From NCBI GenBank assembly GCA_002314805.1, contig DCHJ01000002.1:1-8755 (forward strand): a stretch of DNA of 8,755 nucleotides. The letters are read 5' to 3'. Shown here in pieces: positions 1-4,500 of this stretch (position 1 is its first letter; each line of letters opens with the position of its first letter). The translations under genes were made by a program, and so were the position numbers. The stretch is from Lachnospiraceae bacterium UBA1755 (GTDB lineage Bacteria > Bacillota > Clostridia > Lachnospirales > Lachnospiraceae). The notes below the pieces were generated by a model, which made no database searches, was not told where the DNA came from, and saw only the letters and a program-made list of their open reading frames with translations.

Positions 1-374
1 TCATACAGGTTTCTTAGATCATGCAGGATAATACTTAGCATTCTTTCCCTGCTCATTACGGATACAAGCATAACTTCGACTGCTGCCAAATCGATATTAG
101 AAGGAATGAAATCCAATCCTTCTTCATGTTTTCTTACCACGGAACAAATATCATATGGCTCATCTGATATCACTTTTCTGAAAATATCAGCAATTGTATT
201 CTCGAGCGCATCAGGATTCTTATATCCCAAATAAGCAGTCATGCTGCCTTGTGGGTCCAAATCTATCAGCAGCACACTTTTACCCATTCTTGATAACCCG
301 GCACCTAAATTGACTGCCGTGGTAGTCTTGCCGGCTCCACCTTTTTGATTTGCTATTGCTATTACTTTTTCCAT
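1..374 (-). CDS. parA: ParA-family partitioning ATPase (3' end missing)
   Basis: The frame opens at ATG 374-372 and stays open for 124 codons to the left edge, so only the N-terminal part is present. It begins MEKVIAIANQKGGAGKTTTA, which is the deviant Walker A motif (KGGxGKT, about residues 11-18) of ParA/Soj/MinD ATPases. It is followed by the Walker A' strand LLIDLDPQG (about 35-43), where the Asp binds Mg-ATP. The family segregates low-copy plasmids, chromosomes and integrative elements by forming ATP-dependent gradients on the nucleoid, usually with a ParB partner, which is not visible here. The start lies one base after the stop of the repA-like gene (TGA-T-ATG), so the two are very probably co-translated. 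A GGAGG at 390-386 inside the end of repA serves as ribosome binding site with a rather long 11-base spacer, which fits coupling. Family assignment is firm. A role in maintaining a mobile element is inferred from the neighbour. Confidence 0.93.
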   Translation of the reverse strand, partial: MEKVIAIANQKGGAGKTTTAVNLGAGLSRMGKSVLLIDLDPQGSMTAYLGYKNPDALENTIADIFRKVISDEPYDICSVVRKHEEGLDFIPSNIDLAAVEVMLVSVMSRERMLSIILHDLRNLY

Positions 375-375
375 A

Positions 376-1203
376 TCAGGACCAACCTCCTTGTTTGATT
401 TCGTTGCGAAGTACTTCCCTCACATAATTCATCGGGCTCGATAATGGTTCCGGCTTCATACGCCGGATTATTATTTCGAGCATTCGCTTTTCTTTTGCTG
501 CTTTTGAAAGGGTACTACCCTCTTTGTATATTTCATCTAAAGCCTTAGCAATGCCAACTGCGTTCTCTTTGAGTATTGTCACCTGTTCACTGCTATACAG
601 ACCTAATCTGCCCAAGGCATCAATGTAATGGTTCATAAGCTCCAAGTCGTACTTATCCACAATTTCATCATCCAAATGAGGACGGTCTCGCATATGATGA
701 TCATCATTCTTATTTACGTATTTATTTATATTAGTATTTAATATATTAGTATTTAATTGTGGCGGTTTTTCCGAATACGGATTTTCCGTATGTGGATTAT
801 CCGTATGCGGGTTTTCCGTATACGGGTTTTCAACATACGGGCAGTTATCCATTGTCTCGGAATTATCAGTATTTTCAATGCTTTCCTCTTCATCCTCTGA
901 AGAGCTCTGCTGTGGAAATTCATACACGTTATAATCATATCCACCATATTTTCCTTTACTGTCTCTTACAGAAATTCTTGTCACATATCCTGCTGCAATC
1001 AGCTCATCGACTGCAGATTTCACTGATGTGACCTGATCCCTATTGATTTTTGCCAGTCCAAGTAATGAGTAATCCCAGTTATCCGGGAGCGAAAGCATCT
1101 GAGACAAAAGTCCCTTTGCCTTCAGTGACAGATTCTCGTTCCTCAAATGATGATTACTCATCACTGTATAATTCTCTGTTTTCTGTACTCGAAATACTGA
1201 CAT
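376..1203 (-). CDS. RepA-like replication initiator (DUF6017-type), mobile-element associated
   Basis: This 275-residue protein starts MSVFRVQKTENYTVMSNHHL. That N-terminus belongs to a winged-helix replication-initiator group common on Clostridia plasmids and integrative elements; I recognise it by eye, without a search. Residues about 1-95 form the helix-turn-helix domain. Residues 96-120 are an acidic linker (SSSEDEEES). Residues 121-145 are five tandem pentapeptides of the form N-P-Y/H-T-E. Residues 149-166 are Asn/Thr-rich (QLNTNILNTNINK). Residues about 176-275 form a conserved helical C-terminal domain, recalled as DUF6017. The start is supported by AGGAGG at 1213-1208, four bases before ATG. 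The gene is followed after one base by parA, so it looks like a replication-partition cassette. The repeat-encoding middle of the gene may be the replication origin (see 727-840). Its AT-rich codon use differs from the lysS-rfbG side of the window. Binding to its own repeats is inference. Confidence 0.85.
   Translation of the reverse strand: MSVFRVQKTENYTVMSNHHLRNENLSLKAKGLLSQMLSLPDNWDYSLLGLAKINRDQVTSVKSAVDELIAAGYVTRISVRDSKGKYGGYDYNVYEFPQQSSSEDEEESIENTDNSETMDNCPYVENPYTENPHTDNPHTENPYSEKPPQLNTNILNTNINKYVNKNDDHHMRDRPHLDDEIVDKYDLELMNHYIDALGRLGLYSSEQVTILKENAVGIAKALDEIYKEGSTLSKAAKEKRMLEIIIRRMKPEPLSSPMNYVREVLRNEIKQGGWS
727..756 (-). repeat. Perfect AT-rich 15-bp tandem repeat, possible DNA unwinding element
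   Basis: The minus strand carries TTAAATACTAATATA twice without a mismatch (756-742 and 741-727). It lies within an almost pure A/T stretch from about 711 to 758, ten bases downstream of the 15-bp iteron-like repeats. It encodes the LNTNI-LNTNI repeat of the initiator. An AT-rich repeat next to iterons is the usual layout of an origin opening site. The repeat is plainly visible; the role is inferred. Confidence 0.75.
766..840 (-). repeat. Five tandem 15-bp iteron-like repeats inside repA
   Basis: Reading the minus strand, five consecutive 15-bp units occupy 840-826, 825-811, 810-796, 795-781 and 780-766. Their consensus is close to CCGYATACGGAAAAY. The second unit contains the perfect 10-bp palindrome CCGTATACGG, and the others are near matches. 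They encode the pentapeptide repeat at residues 122-146 of the initiator. Periodicity at DNA level, the palindromic core and the position in an initiator gene fit iterons bound by the encoded protein, but a purely protein-level linker repeat is also possible. Confidence 0.8.
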
Positions 1204-1220
1204 ATTACCTCCTCATGGCG

Positions 1221-1255
1221 AACAAAAAGGACACTCGCATAGTACGAATGTCCTT
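1221..1255 (-). terminator. Terminator-like hairpin in the repA leader
   Basis: On the minus strand AAGGACATTCG (1255-1245), a 7-base loop and CGAGTGTCCTT (1237-1227) form an 11-bp stem followed by a U-rich tail (TTTTTGTT, sharing the last stem bases). The single non-Watson-Crick position is U-G on the minus-strand RNA but A-C on the plus strand, so the structure suits minus-strand transcription. It ends only eight bases before the AGGAGG of repA. It could block read-through from lysS into the element or act as an attenuator of repA. Confidence 0.65.
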
Positions 1256-1263
1256 AGTAATTC

Positions 1264-1278
1264 ACAGCGACTCGCTGT
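1264..1278. promoter_or_regulatory. Operator-like inverted repeat upstream of repA
   Basis: ACAGCGA-C-TCGCTGT is a perfect 7-bp inverted repeat around a single central base. The one-base spacing suits a dimeric DNA-binding protein rather than an RNA hairpin. It overlaps the putative -10 hexamer at 1282-1277 and the expected transcription start of repA, so repression or autoregulation of repA is a reasonable inference. Confidence 0.45.
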
Positions 1279-1304
1279 AATATTATTTAGTTCGATGGGG
1301 ACAA
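1277..1304 (-). promoter_or_regulatory. Weak candidate promoter for repA-parA
   Basis: The minus strand shows TTGTCC (1304-1299) and TATTAC (1282-1277) separated by 16 bases. Each hexamer matches four of six positions of the sigma-A consensus. A competing pair lies upstream: ATGACA (1340-1335) and TATGAA (1318-1313), also 16 bases apart. In a sequence this AT-rich either may be chance. I only infer that a promoter must lie between lysS and repA if the lysS-side transcript terminates. Confidence 0.25.
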
Positions 1305-1348
1305 ATTACATATTCATACATGTAATATGCCTATTGTCATACAAAAAA

Positions 1349-1370
1349 TCCTGTATGGATCCTGTATGGA
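1349..1370. repeat. 11-bp perfect tandem repeat
   Basis: TCCTGTATGGA occurs twice back to back (1349-1359 and 1360-1370), starting 42 bases beyond the lysS stop codon. The junction of the two copies creates GGATCC, which recurs at 1381-1386. Its place between lysS and the element makes it a candidate binding site for a recombinase, an excisionase or the initiator. No function can be read from the sequence itself. Confidence 0.6.
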
Positions 1371-1411
1371 GCACCCCTTAGGATCCGTCAAACCCTTGAT
1401 TCTACGTTGTT

Positions 1412-2920
1412 TTAGTCCTGTACTGTCCTCATAGTCGGGAAGAGCAGCACATCTCTGATCGCTGCGCTGTCTGTCATGAGCATGCAGAGACGGTCAATAC
1501 CGTATCCGATTCCGCCTGTAGGCGGCATACCTATCATAAGCGCATTGAGGAAATCCTCGTCTGTATGCTGTGCCTCTTCGTCACCGGCCTCCGCAAGTGC
1601 ATCCTGAGCCGCAAATCTTTCCCTCTGATCGATCGGATCATTGAGCTCTGAATAAGCATTTGCCATCTCCCAGCCGTTCATATAGAACTCAAATCTCTCT
1701 ACATAGCGTCCGTCTGAAGGCATCTTCTTTGTAAGCGGCGAGATCTCAATAGGATGATCCATGACGAAGGTCGGCTGGATCATATGATCCTCACAATACT
1801 CCTCGAAGAACAGGTTGATGATATCGCCTCTCTTATGATGCGGTTCAAACTCAATGTGCTTTTCCTTAGCCACTGCCTGAGCTTCCTCAAGTGTATCTAT
1901 CTTATCGAAATCAACTCCTGCATACTCCTTTATCGCATCTATCATGCGGACTCTCGCAAACGGCTTGCCCAGATCCATCTCGATCCCGTTGTAGGTGATG
2001 GTCGTCGAACCGTTAACCTCCTGAGCAACCGTTCTGTACATCTCTTCAGTAAGGTCCATCATTCCGTTGTAATCAGTATATGCCTGATAAAGCTCCATGA
2101 GCGTGAACTCAGGATTATGCCTGGTATCAAGACCCTCGTTTCTGAATACGCGTCCGATCTCATATACTCTCTCAAGGCCGCCTACGATAAGTCTCTTGAG
2201 ATAAAGCTCAAGAGAAATACGGAGCTTAAGATCCTCATCCAGTGCGTTGAAATGTGTCTCAAACGGTCTTGCTGCTGCACCGCCCGCATTGGCTACAAGC
2301 ATAGGTGTCTCAACCTCGATAAAGCCCTTGGCATCAAGGAAACGGCGGATGGTCGAGATGATCTGTGACCTCTTGATAAAAGTAGTCTTTACGTCAGGAT
2401 TCATCACAAGGTCCACATATCTCTGACGGTATCTCATCTCCGTATCTGTCAGTCCGTGGAATTTTTCCGGAAGCGGCTTCAGTGATTTTGAAAGAAGTAT
2501 CAGCTCTTTCGCATGTACTGATTTCTCGCCGGTCTTTGTCTCGAATACAAAGCCCTTTACACCCACGATATCACCTATATCCATGCGCTTAAAGTCCTTG
2601 TATTCATCCTCACCAAGGTCATCGCGGGCTACGTATATCTGGATATTTCCGTTTCGGTCCATGACATTGGCAAAGGATGCCTTGCCCATGACGCGCTTGC
2701 TCATAAGACGCCCGGCAATTGATACTTCCCTGCCTTCAAGCTCTGTGAAGCTATCCTTTATATCCTGAGTATGATGAGTTACATCATACTTTGTAATAAT
2801 GAATGGATCTTTACCTGCTTCTCTGAGCTCACTGAGCTTGTCCAGGCGCACCTGCATCAGCTTATGGACATCCTGTTCAGTTGTTTCCGCGGTCGGAATA
2901 TTCTTCTCATTCTCAGCCAT
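1412..2920 (-). CDS. lysS: Lysyl-tRNA synthetase, class II
   Basis: This 502-residue cytoplasmic enzyme charges tRNA-Lys with lysine through a lysyl-adenylate. Residues about 62-150 form the N-terminal OB-fold that binds the anticodon (VSIAGRLMSKRVMGKASFANV at the start of the barrel). Motif 1 covers about 180-210, ending in the strand IEVETPML. Motif 2 contains FRNEG (259-263) and RHNPEFT (267-273). Motif 3 is GGIGYGIDRL (469-478), with the ATP-binding Arg at 477. The stretch NAGGAAARPFETHFNALD (211-228) is typical of bacterial LysRS. Length is normal and the C-terminus ends soon after the usual LLFPTM, so the gene is intact. The start is supported by AGGAG about eight bases upstream of ATG 2920-2918. 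It follows greA after 17 bases and shares its promoter. The apparent end of a mobile element lies directly beyond its stop codon. Confidence 0.98.
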   Translation of the reverse strand: MAENEKNIPTAETTEQDVHKLMQVRLDKLSELREAGKDPFIITKYDVTHHTQDIKDSFTELEGREVSIAGRLMSKRVMGKASFANVMDRNGNIQIYVARDDLGEDEYKDFKRMDIGDIVGVKGFVFETKTGEKSVHAKELILLSKSLKPLPEKFHGLTDTEMRYRQRYVDLVMNPDVKTTFIKRSQIISTIRRFLDAKGFIEVETPMLVANAGGAAARPFETHFNALDEDLKLRISLELYLKRLIVGGLERVYEIGRVFRNEGLDTRHNPEFTLMELYQAYTDYNGMMDLTEEMYRTVAQEVNGSTTITYNGIEMDLGKPFARVRMIDAIKEYAGVDFDKIDTLEEAQAVAKEKHIEFEPHHKRGDIINLFFEEYCEDHMIQPTFVMDHPIEISPLTKKMPSDGRYVERFEFYMNGWEMANAYSELNDPIDQRERFAAQDALAEAGDEEAQHTDEDFLNALMIGMPPTGGIGYGIDRLCMLMTDSAAIRDVLLFPTMRTVQD

Positions 2921-2937
2921 TGTGTATCTCCTATCCC

Positions 2938-3423
2938 TTAGCTTTCCTTTGTGATATTCATGATCTTGTACTTAACGACTTCCCCGTCCGGAAGCTCAAC
3001 ATCGATCGTCTGTCCCTTCTTATGTCCGAGCAGCGCCTTACCTACCGGTGATTCGGTACTGATCGCGCCGCCCAGAGATGTAGCCTCTGTAGTACCTACG
3101 ATCTTATACTCCATGACATCATCAAACTCGATATCCTTGATCTTAACCTTGCATCCGATACTGACTGTACTTGCATCAGCCTCGTCCTCGTCCACAACCT
3201 CTGCCCTCTTGAGAAGCTCTTCAAGCTCTTCAATGCGGGCTTCAATATCTCTCTGCTCATCCTTTGCGGCATCGTACTCTGCGTTCTCCGAGAGATCGCC
3301 CTGCTCCCGTGCCTCCTTGATCTTCTGAGCTATTTCATGTCGTCTGTTTACCTTGAGGTCCTGCAGCTCATCCTCATATTTTTTGAGGCCTGAATAAGTA
3401 AGAATTATTTTATCTTCTGCCAT
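2938..3423 (-). CDS. greA: Transcription elongation factor GreA
   Basis: GreA enters the secondary channel of RNA polymerase and stimulates cleavage of backtracked RNA, releasing stalled complexes. The 161-residue product begins MAEDKIILTYSGLKKYEDEL. Residues 1 to about 77 form the antiparallel coiled coil, whose tip carries the conserved acidic GDLSENAEYDAAKDEQ motif that places the catalytic Mg ion. Residues about 85-161 form the FKBP-like domain, with STESPVGKALLGHKKG typical of the family. The frame is open for 39 more codons upstream, but I place the start at 3423 for three reasons: it gives the usual family length, it has GGAGGG seven bases upstream, and a consensus promoter (3525-3496) lies inside the longer frame. 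lysS follows after 17 bases, a common arrangement in Clostridia. Confidence 0.97.
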   Translation of the reverse strand: MAEDKIILTYSGLKKYEDELQDLKVNRRHEIAQKIKEAREQGDLSENAEYDAAKDEQRDIEARIEELEELLKRAEVVDEDEADASTVSIGCKVKIKDIEFDDVMEYKIVGTTEATSLGGAISTESPVGKALLGHKKGQTIDVELPDGEVVKYKIMNITKES

Positions 3424-3463
3424 TGTAAATCCCTCCACAACAAAATATAAATCGCGCGGCGCA

Positions 3464-3495
3464 GGCATCCATCCGTATGCCGTGCGTTCCGCACG
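3464..3495 (-). promoter_or_regulatory. Inverted repeats at the greA transcription start and leader
   Basis: CGTGCG-GAA-CGCACG (3495-3481) is a perfect 6-bp inverted repeat that abuts the -10 hexamer and spans the expected start of transcription. A second one, GGCAT/ATGCC with an 8-base loop (3481-3464), follows at once. The first could be an operator or a 5' stem that stabilises the transcript; the second is short and may be chance. Both are seen directly; function is inferred. Confidence 0.4.
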
Positions 3496-3525
3496 ATTAT
3501 ACTCTTTTTGTATCGGATATGTCAA
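3496..3525 (-). promoter_or_regulatory. Consensus sigma-A promoter for greA-lysS
   Basis: On the minus strand TTGACA (3525-3520) and TATAAT (3501-3496) both match the housekeeping consensus perfectly, with an 18-base spacer. The expected transcription start is near 3489, giving a leader of roughly 65 bases before the greA start. The lysS start follows greA closely with no other promoter evident, so this promoter should drive both. It is the strongest promoter signal in the window. Confidence 0.88.
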
Positions 3526-3577
3526 CAAAGTATGTGACAAATCAGTAACTTCTCAGCTTCCGCAGCGGCTTGAGATA
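3526..3577 (-). other. Gap between the MscS-family gene and the greA promoter
   Basis: These 52 bases follow the stop of the channel gene. There is a short imperfect stem around 3553-3575 (CTCA/TGAG arms with a small GC-rich interior), but no T-rich tail follows it, so I do not call an intrinsic terminator. Read-through from the channel gene into greA is therefore possible. Confidence 0.3.
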
Positions 3578-4423
3578 TCAGATCCCTGTTTTCTCTTCCG
3601 GCTCCCTCGGCCTCTTCACTTCCTTGGACCCGTCCGGCTTCATATATATATCCACCTTGTTGTATGGGATCTCGATCCCGGCCGCCGGAAGTCCCATAGC
3701 GACTGCTTCGATCATCCTCCATCTGATATCCCAGTATCTGGAATTCGCAACATATCCCTCAGCTCTCATAAGGATACCGCTGTCCTGGAATTCCATGGCA
3801 TGTGCAAATACATCCTTATCCTTGAGTATCTCCGGATCACTCCTGAAGATATCCTCCAGCACCTTCTTTGCATAAGCGATATCCGTACCGTAAGCCACCG
3901 ACACCTCAATATCCATACGCCTGACCGGGTTGACAGTCGTATTGGTGACAGCGGCGTTAGCCAGCGCACCGTTAGGAATGCTTATGGTTTTCATATCGAT
4001 GGTGATCAGGTCCGTTCTCGCCAGATAAATATTGATTACATTGCCCTCGCCGTACGGTGTGACGATATAGTCACCGATCACAAACGTCTTCAGGACCATG
4101 ATCATAACTCCGCCTGCCATATTTGCAAGGTAATCACGGAGCGCCACCACAAGAGCCATGAGAGTAGCGGCAAGTACGGCAAGGATATTTGCCGTATTGA
4201 TACCCAGCGTACTCATACAGGTCAGGGCCACAACTACGATGATCAAGATCCTCAATATCTTCAGAAGCCCCTTAAGTCTCGGACGTTCCTGAGGATTGAC
4301 CTTGGCATCGATCGATTTTCCGATCATCCTTATGAGCTTGATGGAAAACAGGATGACGATAACCAGTATGGCGATCTTTAATATTACTTCGTTAGAAACT
4401 CCTTCGAAAATATCCGTATTCAC
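3578..4423 (-). CDS. MscS-family mechanosensitive ion channel
   Basis: This 281-residue membrane protein resembles the small-conductance mechanosensitive channel, a heptamer that opens under membrane tension to release solutes in hypo-osmotic shock. Three hydrophobic segments are visible: about 13-32, 56-73 and 79-113. The third leads into LANMAGG (99-105), the MscS signature region, and then the beta domain (VIGDYI, IPNGALANAAVTNTTVNP at about 149-166). The C-terminal alpha/beta domain follows (RRMDIEVSVAYGTDI onward), with a charged tail. It is a minimal three-helix member. The start is GTG at 4423-4421 with GGAG four bases upstream; the next Met (residue 33) would remove the first helix. 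Oddly, the pore helix lacks the Gly residues that line the E. coli pore helix (see findings). Family placement is secure, but gating behaviour cannot be predicted. It lies 77 bases after the mutase gene. Confidence 0.92.
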   Translation of the reverse strand: MNTDIFEGVSNEVILKIAILVIVILFSIKLIRMIGKSIDAKVNPQERPRLKGLLKILRILIIVVVALTCMSTLGINTANILAVLAATLMALVVALRDYLANMAGGVMIMVLKTFVIGDYIVTPYGEGNVINIYLARTDLITIDMKTISIPNGALANAAVTNTTVNPVRRMDIEVSVAYGTDIAYAKKVLEDIFRSDPEILKDKDVFAHAMEFQDSGILMRAEGYVANSRYWDIRWRMIEAVAMGLPAAGIEIPYNKVDIYMKPDGSKEVKRPREPEEKTGI

Positions 4424-4438
4424 TTATCTCCACGTATT

Positions 4439-4466
4439 ATCCGGTCATCCTTACCGGTGACCGGAT
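4439..4466. other. Perfect 9-bp stem hairpin between pgm and the MscS-family gene
   Basis: ATCCGGTCA (4439-4447) and TGACCGGAT (4458-4466) are perfect complements around a 10-base loop. On the minus strand, the coding direction, no U-tract follows, so it is not a standard terminator there. On the plus strand TTTTCCTTT follows, but no plus-strand gene is visible. Extra CCGG-containing segments nearby (ACCGG at about 4479-4483 and within the loop) allow alternative pairings. It may protect the 3' end of the pgm message, work as a weak terminator, or reduce expression of the channel gene. Confidence 0.55.
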
Positions 4467-4500
4467 TTTCCTTTCTCCCGGTTACTGCCCCGGAATACTG

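Larger units (their letters stand above)
1204..1411 (-). other. Intergenic junction between lysS and the repA-parA element
   Basis: This 208-base AT-rich stretch has no convincing gene. From lysS towards repA it contains a weak GGATCCT/AGGATCC inverted repeat, an 11-bp tandem repeat, a 7-bp inverted repeat (ATTACAT 1305-1311 / ATGTAAT 1320-1326), weak promoter-like hexamers, a compact inverted repeat (1264-1278) and an intrinsic-terminator-like hairpin (1227-1255). Composition changes here from the chromosomal side to the element side, so one end of the mobile element probably lies in this interval or in the last codons of lysS. No integrase gene and no second copy of an attachment site are in the window, so the exact boundary cannot be set. 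Confidence 0.5.

Noticed and set aside
766..840. A CRISPR-like array
   Set aside because: The units are 15 bp, directly adjacent without unique spacers, and in frame within a protein-coding gene.
1283..1321. A 12-codon leader peptide (MYEYVICPHRTK) ahead of repA
   Set aside because: There is no ribosome binding site before its ATG and no run of regulatory codons; short frames like this are expected by chance.
3424..3540. A 39-codon N-terminal extension of greA from an ATG at 3540
   Set aside because: The consensus promoter at 3525-3496 lies inside it, the residues match no GreA N-terminus, and a good ribosome binding site sits before ATG 3423.
3553..3575. An intrinsic terminator after the MscS-family gene
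   Set aside because: The stem is short and interrupted, and no T-rich tail follows on the minus strand.
3482..4381. A 299-codon open frame on the plus strand opposite the channel gene
   Set aside because: It is antisense to a clear MscS-family gene, His/Arg/Ile-rich with no recognisable domain, and looks like a codon-bias shadow.
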